DNA of 64,000 nt from Axinella damicornis. Its lineage: Eukaryota > Porifera > Demospongiae > Axinellida > Axinellidae. A model generated the notes under the pieces. That model saw only the letters and a program-made list of their open reading frames with translations, was not told the origin of the DNA and searched no databases. Positions 45,215 to 63,426 of this stretch are shown here, in pieces (the stretch's first letter is position 1; each line of letters begins with the position of its first letter). The translations under genes were made by a program, and so were the position numbers. The stretch covers positions 1,801,400 through 1,865,399 of the forward strand of contig OZ007517.1 in assembly GCA_963931865.1 (NCBI GenBank). The letters run 5' to 3'.

Positions 45215-48200
45215 TCAGCAGGTCAGAGTACACATGGCATTGCTAACATGGAGGAGAAGATTAGGGGTAGAGGCTCGCAGTCGTCTTGGGATAGGTTTCA
45301 TGTCCAATCTGTCTGGTAGTGTCATCTGAGAGAGAAGGTGGTAGTGCACTTTCCAGGGAGGAAGGTTTGGACACCGTTCCAGTAACAGAGCTACGGCTCC
45401 CGAAACATGTGGTGCAGCCATCGAAGATCCACTCTTAGTATCAGCACAGAACTCGCAATAGCTAGATGTAGTCTTGATGTCCTTACCAGGAGCGTACAAG
45501 TCCACACACACCCCTGCATTTGAATAACTGAACGCTTCATCCACCTTTGTGCTTGCAGAGACAGCAACGACACCCTGGATTGAAGCTGGAGAGTACTTAC
45601 AGGAATCTCTCGGCTTGCCATCGTTGTTGTTACCTACAATGTTAGGTAACAAAAAATAGATATGCCAATTGTCACATCAGTCTCTAGTGTGACTAGTTAC
45701 AATTTTAACAGTGAAGTACTTTAAGTGTAAACCGTGCAACCAACTCCATTGTCACTGCACAATAATGATGATTAGCCTCGTTCCCAGGCCTTCTCACCCC
45801 AGCGTTTGTCACTTGCAGTACTAATGTGGGGTAGTACTGCAAGCAACAAACCCTGGGGTGAGAAGGCCTCTTGATGTGACCTTACCTGCAATCCCAACAA
45901 CTGAGATTCCTTGCTTGATCAGGCTGTCTATTGCTTTCTTGACTGCTCGGTGCTTTGATCCATAAATGGACATGTTGACCACCGCTGGTTGGTTGCCTCG
46001 TTGCTTAGTGTGATTCAAAACACACTCGATTCCTTGCAGTACGATATTCCAAGTGCTCTGAATTGTACAGTTCAGCACCCTCACTGAAAAGATATTGACC
46101 CCGGGTGCAACTCCAAGTGTTGTCCCCCCAATCGTGCCAGCGACGTTTGTACCGTGGCCATAGCAACGGTCGCTACCACGCTGCAGCTGCTCTCCACCAC
46201 AGCTAAGAGTGTGCACTCGTCCTTGCAGGTATTCATGTTGTGAGATCCCCGTGTCCAATACATACACATCTACGCCGTTCCCGGTCAGGTTACAAGGGCT
46301 ATTGAACTTGGAATCATAGATTTTGGATACTTGGTCAATTCGGTCCAGTCCCCAGGATCCTGTTGTCCTGGCTTCACCGCCTTGCACATACTGGTCTTCT
46401 TCCACAAATTTAACTGCTCTGTGGCCCAGAACCTGCAAAGAAGACAGACAGTCTGTAATCTTGGTCATCCCACCAATATCATCCTGAATCATATTACTAC
46501 CAACAGCTACTTATGTAATATGATAATCTGTGAAGAAGATAGTCAGAAGTTTCAGGTTGCTTGTCCCAGATCCATTTCAAATGTTGGTGTATGCAAAGCT
46601 GATGAGATAGTGAACAATGTGTGCCCTTGCCGTTTACATGGCTAAGGCATCCTACCGGTAAACATGCACACAATTGATCCAGAAATTTGTATTTCCCGGC
46701 TTAGTTTTACATCTTCCACTCTTCCATAGGCCGTACCAATGCACATGCGTCAATAGATGTCGGACAACTGCAGCAACCTGATAACCTCAGTTGAGTCTAT
46801 AAGCAATTCCACCCAAACCTCGAGGTCATCCTGAATCATATTATCTGACTGACATTAATTTGCTTATGTAATACAATACCCAGAAAATTGACAGTGTCTT
46901 GAATGAAGATACAAGTTAGTAGACAATCCGGCTATGTGCAATCAAATCCTACTTCACACATCTCTTAGCAACAACATGCAGCTTCCTTCTTTAGTAGCAA
47001 TTTCATGCCGATATAAGTCAGTATTTAATTTCTACAACGACATTCTGTCAAAATTGGTGGAATAGCACAAATGCAACAAGGACTGTCTACAGAGGGCATT
47101 ACTGGAATTGCTAGTAGTGCTTCCTGATTGCCATTAAGATAGAGAAAATGGGTTTGTGATTGTGAAGACATTGATACTAATATAATTTATCCCAAGCTAC
47201 TATATTTGGTATAATAAAGCTGCTTTTACTGTTAGCTAACCTGTAAGAGTGGACTCACGACCGATGATTAACGTTATGTACGGGTGTGTGCGCATGTATA
47301 ATACTATCCATCAGTCACAAATACTAGTTAACGTTCGGTTTTCCCTAATCAACACTTTCGCTGAAATGCAGTGCTCGGCTACACTGAAGGGTAGGTCATT
47401 TGCCCAGACCCATACTCATGGGTTGGGTCCGGGAACCAGACTAAACACAGCTATGCACTTCTTCACTGGTGATTATTGTCTGATTGCATGCAGGCAGTTG
47501 GCAATGGTTGAGGTGTCTGCTGTCGTTGGGAAAAATGAATAGATCAGTCACGCCAGGAGCGCATGAGCCGCCGAAGGCGGCGAAGGAGCGTCGAACTAGT
47601 ACAGACATGTTGTGCACCCTCACCTTACGGTCATACCTTATATGGAAGACCTTTGCGGTACCGCACAAACGCCAATTTGTCTTTCACACTTTATGTAATG
47701 GCCTCTCTTGCTGTAAAAGGTGAAAGTTTGGGACGCGTGAATACCTACCGCTAGGGCAGGCATGCCGAGTTCGACGCTCCTTCGCCACCTTTGACAGCTC
47801 GATCATGCACTCCTGCAGCTGGTCACGCTACTATGTCTGTACGTGAACTGGAAGGTAACAAATACTGGTCTCGTTCCCATGCTTGTAACAAATACTAGTC
47901 TCGTTCCCAGGCTTGTAACAAATACTAGTCTCGTTCCCAGGCTTGTAGTCTCGTTCCCATGCTTGTAAATACTAGTCTCGTTCCCAGGCTTGTAACAAAT
48001 ACTAGTCTCATTCCCATGCTTGTAACAAATAGTGGTCTCGTTCCATTATGAATGTGCTGAAATTGCCTCGGTAATGCACCTCCAAACTCCAAAGAGTACC
48101 ATGATCTTGAGATAATCAGTCATTCTGTGCTGAAAATCATTTATTGAGTTAGTGAGAACTGTCTGGTACTGCGATGTAGGTTCTAAGTGAAGACAAAGCA

Positions 48201-50511
48201 TGACAGAAGTTGCACACATATAACAAATGCTAGCTGAGTACTGAACTGCTGTTACTTGCCTCGCTACACTTGGCAATCAAGATTGTGTTATGCAATCTCA
48301 AAATTGCATAAATTCCCAATTTGCATGGAACGTATAGGAATTCTATTGCCTATCTCTGACACGTGTGGAAGAGGGACAATAGTGCAGCTATATATTTGCT
48401 CTTAATCACTGTAGGCATGGCAACATATTAGCCAGCAGCAACTTTACCAAATTACCACCAAAAATTAAGAAGGCATGACAGCACTAATATTATTCAACAA
48501 GTGCCATTCCTAATCTGGAACCTTGGTAATGTTCACAATGATGGTAAGTTCACGCACAATGTGGTTAATGGGTCGGACCATCACAAACAGAATCCAAGCA
48601 GAAATAGTCAGACAAACAAATTAGCCATGTTGCTAAGAGTATACGGTTACTAGGTGCCTACATCTACAAAGTGCTATAATCAAGAACCTTATGCCAAGCC
48701 TCAAACAGAAACCTTTTGAATGCAAAGCTGTTATTTCCTATTGTTGCTACCTATGATAAATTTTAGTCTCGTTCCCAGGCCCCCGCCCAGCTTTTTAGTT
48801 GCTTGCAGTACAGAAAAGTTGGGAGGGCCAGGTAAATTTCTTCGCATGAACATGATTATGTAATCTACCCAAATGGCAAAATTGTCAGAACCAAAACGCT
48901 ACATTTTGCACGTTGTTTCAACCATCTACAAGTTCAACGCTTGCATGGTGTGTATAACAGTTGCCCTCCCCCACTAGCTATGTAGATACACATGCATGAT
49001 TGCTACCTGGTGCCTTCGCTGATCCGAGTTCCATCTTTCTACCCGTGACATCACTCACATAATTTACCAGTCCCTCTCCTGCTTAACTGTACTGCAATGT
49101 TCCCTGACTCAATCTAGTATGAATAGTGGGATTGAGTATGCTGTCCTTCATCATGCAGTGCAGCAAGGTAGACCAGCCTCGTTCCCAGGCCACTGGGAAC
49201 AAGGCTACCAGTAGCCTTGTTTCCCCACCAACTCTACTAGATTGTCATAGCGACCAAACTTGGAGGTGGGAGGGGCCTAGGAATGTGGATGCACATATCT
49301 CATTCCAGTTGTCTCAGTATACTGATACCTCAGAATATCAGTGAAAGGATTAATTGTTCAAAGATTAGTGGTAAGAGTCAGATATCACTCCACGATATTG
49401 AGTTTCAGAGCTGCAAACGAATACTAATAACATGTCTGTCTATCTATCCATTTGTTTATCTATCTTCGGTTCTAGTTGAGCAGTGGCAGGATCCTTGGTG
49501 CCCATGGAATGATGGGACCAACTTTGAAGAGCTGCTTTGCATTTTCAGTATGTGTAAGCCTACAATGATTGAGCCAACTAGACTATAAGGTAGGATACAT
49601 CTAGAAACAATGTGCAAAAGTTAATGCCCATGGTATATTAGCTTGCACACCAACCGAATAATATTTCAAGTAGTTTGAAACAGACGTTTCGGCCACTATA
49701 CAGCAGCCCTCATCAGTGAAAATACAAGCAATGTGGACATTTTCACTGATGAGGCCCACTATATAGTGGCCGAAACATCTATTTATTCGGTTGGTGCGCG
49801 AGCTAATATGCTGGCCATGAATACACCCAACCACACAGGACTTTAATGAAAAATCGAAATCTGTGTGCACTAAGTGCTAATCCTGAGTCCACTACTGTTG
49901 ACTACATTAGAAAAGTGCAACGTGTTAACGAGACACGTTGATTGCTCCAGGACAAGCCACCTGGCAAACTATGAACACAAAATGTTTACTGAGCAGGAGA
50001 AACCCGTGTAAACAAACAACCAAGCCAGCAAGCACGTCTGATTGGATGCACTATATACCTATCTAAACACCTATATATCCAAACATCAAGTTTCTGTTCC
50101 TCTATAGGTCTGTTCCAAAAACTGCACCATATTATCATGTTAATTCCTACCTAATATGATATGCAGTTGATAATCAGTATCCAGTACAGAACAGAAGCTC
50201 ACCATCTGTAGCGTTGCATTGGAGAGAGTCGCAGAAAAGCCGTACCCAGCCTGCGTGAAGGTGCTGAGGACCTTAGCCCTGTACTCCGGCTTCCCTTCAT
50301 CATTGTTCATAGTTTCTATACTACCAACCAGCTCTTCCACAATAGTCCAGTTAGCATGTGGATTGATGTGCACGTAGTACGAGTCGATCACACTATAACC
50401 CTTTGGTGCTTTGTGCAGTTTCTTCAAACCAGTCACGCCAGTCAGCTTCAGGCATGTGCACAGAAGGAGGAAGTACAGTGCAGTTCTCCAGGTCTTTTGT
50501 TGAGGTTCCAT
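45215..50511 (-). CDS. Secreted proteinase-K-like subtilase (S8A) with I9 propeptide
   Basis: Three exons, 50203-50511, 45886-46432 and 45215-45633, join in frame to about 424 residues. A signal peptide (ALYFLLLCTCLKLTGVTG) is followed by an inhibitor I9 propeptide (YYVHINPHANWTIVEELVGS ... FSATLSNATLQM, continuing VLGHRAVKFVEEDQYV in exon 2). The mature protease has the catalytic Asp in VDVYVLDTGIS, His in CYGHGTNVAGTIGG, oxyanion Asn in IAGNNNDG (built across the phase-1 splice) and Ser in SGSSMAAPHVSGA. Length and order are those of proteinase K / PCSK9-type enzymes, so a secreted serine endopeptidase is expected. I chose ATG 50509-50511 because the signal peptide follows directly; an upstream in-frame ATG would add MNLSRLST. 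A 3.77-kb intron separates propeptide and protease exons. No frameshift or stop seen. Confidence 0.9.
45774..45869. mobile_element. TAGCCTCG-type hairpin, one end truncated
   Basis: TAGCCTCGTTCCCAGGCCTT is followed by an inverted repeat of CTCACCCCAG and TTGCAGTACTA, but the closing GGGAACGAGGCTA is missing. It sits beside the donor of the subtilase exon at 45886. Confidence 0.7.
47867..48045. repeat. Tandem array made from the TAGCCTCG element end
   Basis: Six units of about 29 bp, TAGTCTCGTTCCCAGGCTTG plus TAACAAATAC, in direct orientation. It appears to be expansion of a single end of the hairpin family. Confidence 0.85.
48821..49078. mobile_element. MITE, second copy of the 28372-28656 family
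   Basis: Ends GGGAGGGCCAGGTAAATTT and an inverted, diverged AAATTTACCAG-type partner; interior matches the 28.4-kb copy (CGTTGTTTCAACCATCTACA against the equivalent there). Confidence 0.7.
49628..49812. repeat. Imperfect 185-bp hairpin
   Basis: TATTAGCTTGCACACCAACC at the left is mirrored by GGTTGGTGCGCGAGCTAATA at the right; the inner arms share GTTTCGGCCACTATA and CTCATCAGTGAAAAT. Confidence 0.75.
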
Positions 50512-50953
50512 TGTGCTGAGTCTTGAAAGATTCATGATCAGAAGTAGAGTGGTAGATTGCATTTACTGAGGCACAGTCCAGGGTTTGTACTGCAACAATA
50601 GAGAGGCATAGTAGCATCATGTACCACAACAGTCAATACTATTCTTGGTCGAATTATAGCTATTGCATTTCTACTCCGCGACAGAAGCTAAATTGCGCTG
50701 CATGCACAGAGCGTGCATGAATTAACAGTACTGCCAGTTGCACGGTTGCACCATCAAAGCAATGTATAAATCACACTGCTCTGTATATATCACGTTCTAC
50801 GGTGCTACTGCTCATGCAACTTACTTCTCTTTCCATGCTGCGTGGAGAATTAATTAGAAGTGAGCTGCTGCGACGTGCGTAATCATAGGCCTGTAGACAG
50901 GAAATGACGTCATGGTACGGTTTAATCTTTCTGCAGGCATCTGCTGGTACAGT
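50512..50953. promoter_or_regulatory. Shared upstream region of subtilase and SETD9-like genes
   Basis: The two start codons face away from each other with 442 bp between them, so this must hold both promoters and 5' leaders unless distant leader exons exist. A possible upstream exon of the subtilase (ending TTGTTGCAG, near 50590) is visible. No single factor site is claimed. Confidence 0.55.
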
Positions 50954-56955
<6,002 letters not shown>

Positions 56956-57106
56956 TTTACTGGCTGTTGTTCATCCTAGCATACACACCGGGGTCTGTAG
57001 TTTACCGGGGGTTCAAGTAACTGATGGGCCGTCTCCTGTGACAGTCGCAGCGGGAATCAATCTGGTTGCCAAGCGCTGGATGAAGAATGCTTTTGTGTAT
57101 TAAAGC

Positions 57107-57220
57107 AGCTGTCAAACTTGTAATTAGGTTAACCACTAACTGTGGGGGAAGCATTTGAACTACTGTCAAACTTGTAATTAGGTTAACCACTAACTGTGGG
57201 GAAGTATTTGAACTATCTGC
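57107..57220. repeat. 57-bp tandem duplication
   Basis: CTGTCAAACTTGTAATTAGG followed by TTAACCACTAACTGTGGGG occurs twice. Lies just past the SETD9 stop. Confidence 0.85.
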
Positions 57221-57917
57221 CGAGTTGGTAATTCCGAGTCCGACATGAACATAGTCGCTAACGTCTCAGTAGGACACAGTAGTAGCAGGAGCAGTCCTGG
57301 ACCAGATTTCAGGGCAAACGTTTTCAACCTATATATGTGGCCTGTATAATTATATTAATACGTATGATGTAGTGGGAACTATGATGTAATGGGAATTTGC
57401 CTTACTGTATGGGATGGGAGTACATGAGACGGTTTCTGGGATGGGAATGAGACCTTGCATTGTGTAATGTTACGATGGCCGACATCAAGTGACATGCTGC
57501 TATATACTGCAAACTGTATAAACCAGCCTGGGGGCGAGGGTATCTGCATTCTCAACTAGACCCAGCAATGAGACCGATTTTTGATCTGCACTTCTGTATA
57601 CTCAGATTGATGCGTGTTGTTGCTTTGGCAACCACCCAAGAAGTGTACTCAGGAGAGGAGCTCTATTCGTCCTATCTCACCCTGGTGTCGGGATGATCTC
57701 GCACTGGTGTATGCCTGGTGTCTGTCTGGTGGGTCTCTGAAGCCCAGAGCTGTCACTTGGGATTGAAATTATAGAGATTGCATTCCACCGTCATTGTCAA
57801 AGTTTCCTTGCATGTACATGTATAGGTGGACAGTGGAATCCAGCCAAAATGTGTATAAATTTGCCATACCTTACCGTCATTGCCAGGAATGATTATACAA
57901 TACTCTCTATAGAACTA

Positions 57918-58170
57918 GCCTCATTCCCATCCCATCTCCTGCTCCGTTTTTAGTCGCATACATGATCGACCTTTCAGTCGGGCGGTTCAAAGGTCACGTA
58001 TGCAAGTAAAAACGGAGTGGGAGACGACCTGGATACAAAGCTACTCTATAACCACTGCAAAGTAATAGTGAAATTTGTTACCAGCTTCCTTCTGATGGGC
58101 ACCATTAAATTTTGCCATCAGGATTATTAAATTTTAGCCTTGTTCCCCAGGCAGCCTGAGAACAAGGCTA
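57918..58170. mobile_element. Two TAGCC hairpin-family copies
   Basis: 57918-58043 starts TAGCCTCATTCCCATCCC and holds an inverted CCGTTTTTA pair; 58136-58170 is a short copy (TAGCCTTGTTCCCCAGGC ... AACAAGGCTA). Confidence 0.65.
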
Positions 58171-58270
58171 TAAATTAAAGTGCCATGGCACATGAATCCT
58201 CAGTTGGCTCAGTAAAGAGTGTTAACTCTCTATAGATCTAGCTGATACCAACATGACCAATGAATGCTTC

Positions 58271-58470
58271 NNNNNNNNNNNNNNNNNNNNNNNNNNNNNN
58301 NNNNNNNNNNNNNNNNNNNNNNNNNNNNNNNNNNNNNNNNNNNNNNNNNNNNNNNNNNNNNNNNNNNNNNNNNNNNNNNNNNNNNNNNNNNNNNNNNNNN
58401 NNNNNNNNNNNNNNNNNNNNNNNNNNNNNNNNNNNNNNNNNNNNNNNNNNNNNNNNNNNNNNNNNNNNNN
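58271..58470. other. Assembly gap, 200 N
   Basis: Run of exactly 200 N; the round length suggests a placeholder rather than a measured gap. Any frame across it is meaningless. Confidence 1.
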
Positions 58471-58572
58471 ATGGAACGAACGGAACGGAATGGACGGAAC
58501 AAACAGAACGGAGTCGACAGAACGAACGGAACGGAATGGACGGAACAAACGGAACGGAATGGACGGAACGAA
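58471..58572. repeat. GGAACGGA minisatellite at the gap edge
   Basis: Degenerate GGAACGGAATGGAC / GAACAAAC units. Together with CCGTTCC repeats at 59077-59110 in inverted orientation, it may mark another GGAACGG-ended element interrupted by the gap. Confidence 0.75.
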
Positions 58573-58791
58573 CAGTATTTTTCGTCACTGAGACCAAGGT
58601 AAGATCATTTTTCTCTCTAGCGCTGCTCCGCAGAAGAATCTTCAAAGGTTAGCACATGGCGTGTGTAGTATGCGCTGCACGGTACCGTGAAGTGTCTCCA
58701 GACCACAGGCAATAAACAAGAAAACAGTGCACAGAGTCGGTGAGGAAGAGATCAGTGCCCTAGCTAGCATAGCAAGACCTTTCTTGTCTAT

Positions 58792-58932
58792 AGAACTTCA
58801 CAGATTATACTAGTGGGTTAAGTTAGTTCATCAGTATACATAGTCTGGCCTGTGAGGCTTAATAGAACTTCACAGATTATATTAGTGGGTTAAGTTAGTA
58901 CATCAGTATGCATAGTCTGGCCTGTGAGGCTT
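58792..58932. repeat. 70-bp tandem duplication
   Basis: TAGAACTTCACAGATTATA to TGGCCTGTGAGGCTTA is repeated twice with few differences. Confidence 0.88.
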
Positions 58933-60000
58933 AGTACTGTACTGCTGCACGGTACTGTACACGCCCTCAGGCCTTTCATGTACGTAGTCTCGTTCTGCAA
59001 TGCAGTACTGTATGTACTGTACTAACCTTGGCGGCTACTTTTACGGTACCACCCGTGCAGCACTTGGCAGAATGGAGGTCTTACCGTTCCGTGTACTGTT
59101 CCGTTCCATTCCAGTTTTTGTACTACCCTGTCATAAAAGCTTTCCATAGATAATAGTGTGCGTAAGACAAGGGGCATGGTTAACAGAAATTGGGGATGTG
59201 AAGGAGGGGCTTTCTTGTTAATACAAACAAGGTGTGGTCACTGAACTCACTTCTAAAGTTTTTTTCTAGGAAAATTCCATAGTCTTGAATCTCTCCCCAA
59301 ATTTCATATCACATATCGCCATGGCAGTGAAATTGAGAAAGAATGTACACAAATATTCTTATATCACCATTATGGCAGTGTAAACACTATAGCACATCAC
59401 CAAATATGGTCTGGATATACAAATGGTGCTATATTACATTCTCTGTTACGGTCACCATGGCTATGTATTGGTTGCCAAGCATCATTATGCGTCGTATGAA
59501 GTACACCAAACATGCCCTCTATGATCACTGAATTCACACCAGAGGAGGTCCGACAGGAAGCCGGACCGGATGTAATTTGAAGACAGGCTGATCCTGCGTG
59601 ATTGCATTCCTTTTGTGTTTGAACTTTGCACCGGGATAAGCAAGACCATGCTTATCTTTACCTCAGGTACAGTTGTTAGCATATTGTCTGGTGAATCCTG
59701 ATCACTATGGTGATAGCTCGAGGGTACAGCAGTGAAAAAGTCTCTCTCTTCCTTTGTACAAATGGGCTTAGACAACAGTCCTCTCACCTTGTAGGGCCTC
59801 CTTTTCTGGCAGCAAAGGTGTCTTGAAGAGCAGTCATTGGCCGAGAGACATGACTATTGAATGCTCTTTAATGAGTGGGTGTGGTTAGGTCGTGAAGCTG
59901 CACAGGACAGTTGCAAGAGCACTTGAAAACCCAGAAGAGATCCTGAGGCTAAAAGTGACCTTCAAAGAAAGTGAATTCAAATTGGTTGACGAGATACGTA
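58933..60000. other. No gene supported
   Basis: Short frames only, and a GGAACGG-type inverted block at 59077-59115. No recognised motif. Confidence 0.5.
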
Positions 60001-60009
60001 CATACACAC

Positions 60010-60690
60010 AGGATGAAGGGGATGCTTGGAATGGCTGCCATGGTCCAATGATGTAGCCTATTGTAACAGATAGGTGGTTAGCAGGAACGGCTGCCATGGC
60101 ACCCACTAATGCAATCTGCTGCAACCAGATACATACACACAGGATGAGGGGATGGTTAGAATGGCTGCCATGGTCCACCAGAAAGGATGAGGTATCTGGT
60201 TAGTAGGAATGGCTGCCATGGCACCCACTAATGCAATCTGCTGCAACCAGATACATACACACTGGATGAGGGGATGGTTGGAGTGGCTGCCATGGTCCAC
60301 CAGAAAGGATGAGGTATCTGGTTAGTAGGAATGGTACCCACTAATGCAATCTGCTGCAAACAGATACATACACACAGGATGAGGGGATGGTTGGAGTGGG
60401 GCCATGGTCCACCAGAAAGGATGTTTGGCTGACATGGTAAAGTCCTTTGCAGGTTGGTTGACCAGAGGCAAAGTAGATTATGTGGAGGTGATTCAATTAG
60501 TGTATAGAGAGAGGAGTGCTAATTCAATTACACCCCACCTATCTTCCTTTGACTCGGGGACAACCAACCTGCAAAAGTCTGTACCCACTAACACAAACAA
60601 AGGATGTGGTATCTGGTTAGCAGGAATGGCTGCCATGGCACCCACTAATGCAATCTGCTGCAAACAGATACATACACACAGGATGGTCAC
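60010..60690. repeat. ~120-bp tandem repeat, about five partial units
   Basis: Units share GGATGAGGGGATGGTT, GGAATGGCTGCCATGG and ACTAATGCAATCTGCTGCAA. One unit is interrupted by about 165 bp of unrelated sequence (60425-60590). Confidence 0.88.
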
Positions 60691-60721
60691 CGTGACGTTG
60701 AAGAAGCGTACAACTGCAGTC

Positions 60722-60812
60722 AGTGAGCTCGCGAATCACTTCAGAATGAGCTCGCAAATCACTTCAGAATGAGCTCGCGAATCACTTCAGAATGAGCTCA
60801 CGAATCACTTTC
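60722..60812. repeat. 23-bp tandem repeat, four units
   Basis: GAGCTCGCGAATCACTTCAG plus AAT, repeated four times with single-base changes. Confidence 0.9.
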
Positions 60813-61056
60813 AGAAACCCTTTCACTGGTGAATGGTTTCCTGACTTCTTGTTTGGAACTCCTCTCTCTTCCGATCCCTCCCTCTGTCTGTGCATCCTGT
60901 TCGGAGCTCCTCTGCTGTGCTCCACAACCGTATAATTACTGTGGGCGCATGTCTAGCTGCTAGCTCCTCTCGTGACCGGCCAGGTGAAGAGGGGCTAGTG
61001 GGTAGACTGTGTGGGCTTCCGCTGTAATGTCACGGACTGTTCTCTTTGCCCTGCAG

Positions 61057-61503
61057 GCCTGGACCAGCTTAAGTTGTACTGTGATACCCACTTCTCAATG
61101 TTTGAGAACAGGCTAGAAATACTGAACAGCTCTCTCCAAGCCATTGAAAAGGCTTCGAGTGGGAACCATACCCACGTGCTGGGAATGGCGGAGGGACTGC
61201 ATTCGTCTCTTCGGGAGCTGGATACCAGACTGAAAGTGATTGAGAGCAAACCTCAGGAGACTCTCATCCGACAGGTGGCGGCTATTCATCAGGAGGTAAG
61301 TCTGCATGTGGAGGTGTGAGGCGTGTAGAGGTGTGAGGTGCGTAGAGGTGTGAGGTGCGTAGAGGTGTGAGGTGCGTAGAGGTGTGAGGTGTGTAGTGGT
61401 GTGAGGTGTGTATAGGTATATACGTATGTCCTTGGAGCAACAATCTACAAGTGACAGCTGTTCACCAGGAGATGAGTCTGTGAGGGTGTGCAGCTGTGTA
61501 AAG

Positions 61504-61553
<50 letters not shown>

Positions 61554-62981
61554 GAGCGTGTCCTTAGTATATCAGAACACACTTGAGGTGTTGATAAGTT
61601 GGACAGAGGCGAAGCTGTCTTCCAGGAAAGAAGCAGAAACTGTGCACAGAAGCTGCACAATACAGAGGCTGCACATGTAGTGTGGGAAACCTTCCATGCC
61701 CACTTCTTGACTTACCCAATTACGTTCAAATTATGCCCATCACTGAGCACAACACAGAAGCCTGCAGCCACTGCTGCCTGATGCACTTGATACCTAATGT
61801 CAGAGCTGGGGGAGTCCTACCCATTAGCATGAGGATAACTTAGAGGAATGTAGCAGGATGCTCTGCCATTAGGTCAGTGATGACCCAGTCTGGAAATTAG
61901 ATTTGATGTGGAAATCAGATATTTTGGGAGGAGACGGTTTGTTGAATTATGTCTGTAATGTAAACAAATTAGGGGCACCTGGCATCCCCCCCACCCACCC
62001 TCCATCCGAGAATGTGATACGTTTTTAGTGATTGCACCACCAGCTATCCTTCATCCCTACTCCCCCTTCACCTCCCCTCCTCCCTCTCCCTCCCTCTCCC
62101 CATCTCCTCCCTCCACCTCCTCTACCCCGTCTCCTCCCTCCCACTCCACTCCCCTTCCCCTCTCAACTCCCTCCCACTCCCCTTCCCTGTCTCCTCCCTG
62201 AAGTGAAAACGACCGCTATGCATGGCCAACCCTATAGCCATATAAAGTACTGTGTAGCGTAAGAGTCTAATGTCCAAGGAAGATTGCATCGTATCTCGGT
62301 ACGTGAATGAGATATGAAGCTGGGAATTGTACCATTGTGATCAGCATGAAGAGAGCTTTCATATGATGTCCTTAAAAGGATTTTTTATTTCGGTAAGATT
62401 TTTGCCAAAAATCGCAATTGACCAAAGGCTATAATCCATGGTTTTTTCATGATTTTGGGTCAAAATTCAACCTACTGCAAAATTTACCTCATTGGAATGC
62501 TCCATTCATGCTGATCACAATGGTTCAAATCCCAGCTTCATATCTCCTTCCTAGCCCGAGATACCTAGCTAAGTATGTAGCTCAAACATTTGGCGGCCGA
62601 ATGTTTGAGCTACATGTTTAGCTAGGTGTGAGGTGTGATGTCCCTGTCCCCGTCCCTTCTTGCTCACCTCCTCCCTTCCCCTCCCCCTCCCCTCCCCTTC
62701 CCCCATCTGCCTCTGCTCCTCCTCTCTCCATGTCCTCGTCCCTTCTTGCTTGCCTCCTCCCTTCCCAGATGGGCATTCTAAACCACAGCATGCTTCTCCT
62801 CAACAACTCCCTTACTGATGTCGGAGACATTAAAGCGAGGATGGCCTCTATGGGTAGTGAAATCCATAAGTTTGACTCACAGCTACGGGATGGCAATCGG
62901 AAGTTTGGTGACCTGCAGTTGTCTCACACGGAGCTGAGCAGTAGTGTCGACCAGCTGAAGAGTGATGTCTCTGGAGTTAAG
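61057..62981 (+). CDS. Coiled-coil protein, two internal exons (partial)
   Basis: Exon 61057-61295 follows CCCTGCAG and ends before GTAAGT; it reads LDQLKLYCDTHFSMFENRLE and later LRELDTRLKVIESKPQETL. Exon 62769-62981 follows CCCAG and ends before GTGACC; it reads GILNHSMLLLNNSLTDVGDI and LSSSVDQLKSDVSG. Both have heptad-like leucine patterns, NxS/T sites and no charged basic tract, so a long extracellular or luminal coiled coil is possible. The exons join in phase 0. Start and end of the gene lie outside what I can read. Family not recognised. Confidence 0.65.
61308..61412. repeat. 18-bp minisatellite after the coiled-coil exon
   Basis: About six units of GTGTGAGGTGCGTAGAG. A degenerate copy of the preceding exon tail (ACAGCTGTTCACCAGGAGAT) follows at 61443-61480. 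Confidence 0.85.
61516..61552. repeat. Poly-G run
   Basis: (GT)n then an uninterrupted G-run, in the coiled-coil gene's intron. Confidence 0.95.
62040..62200. repeat. C/T-rich tract in the coiled-coil intron
   Basis: Pyrimidine-rich repeat of CCCTCCCTCTCC-type units. A second tract at 62640-62768 runs directly into the acceptor of the exon at 62769. Confidence 0.88.
62200..62570. repeat. Fold-back dispersed repeat, copy 2
   Basis: Second copy of the 55020-55420 repeat, same orientation, with the same internal palindrome. Confidence 0.82.
62571..62632. repeat. Perfect-arm hairpin
   Basis: AGCTAAGTATGTAGCTCAAA and its mirrored partner enclose CATTTGGCGGCCGAATG. It lies immediately after the fold-back repeat. 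Confidence 0.85.
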
Positions 62982-63119
62982 GTGACCTTGCCTTCTGTTT
63001 GGTTGATACCGCTTCATAAATAGGTTTGTATTAGTATTATTGTCATGTGACAGTGGTCTGAAATTTGATTGATCAACTTTCTGGCTGCTGAAGTAATAGT
63101 TTGAAGTCACGCAAGTGTC

Positions 63120-63176
63120 TAGGCCGTTTCTCTTACGGCTTGGGAACAAGGCTCTTACGGCCTGGGAACAAGGCTA
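63120..63176. mobile_element. TAGCC hairpin-family remnants
   Basis: Two GGGAACAAGGCT ends in tandem (CTTACGGCTTGGGAACAAGG and CTTACGGCCTGGGAACAAGG). Confidence 0.6.
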
Positions 63177-63426
63177 CGGTGGGACAGTGAAAGGCATTGT
63201 ATTGCATTTGTATTACTTGATCTGCAAACTCACTAATGTAATTAGTTTACTCATGCTTCATGCAGCCTTAGAAGGGCAATCACATTGTTGGAAGGTTAAC
63301 AGCATAATTGTGTGCAGATATGCACACAGACATTTTAAGGCCTCCCACACACATGGCAATTGAGGTATGGTGTGGTATACATTGATACACTGAAGAGGAA
63401 CAGAGAATAGTACAACTAGGAGTAAT

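Larger units (their letters stand above)
46433..50202 (-). other. Large intron of the subtilase gene, repeat-filled
   Basis: No coding stretch recognised. Holds a GGCGAAGGAGCGTCGAAC fold-back (about 47570-47800), a tandem TAGTCTCGTTCCCAGGCTTG array, a MITE copy (48821-49078), TAGCCTCG hairpins (49178-49208 and nearby) and a hairpin at 49628-49812. Confidence 0.7.

Noticed and set aside
50393..50629. Alternative 78-residue minus-strand frame starting MWYMMLLCLSIVAVQ
   Set aside because: It overlaps the subtilase signal-peptide exon in another frame and lacks the propeptide; more likely 5' leader sequence.
58222..58652. Frames running through the N block
   Set aside because: They depend on unknown bases.
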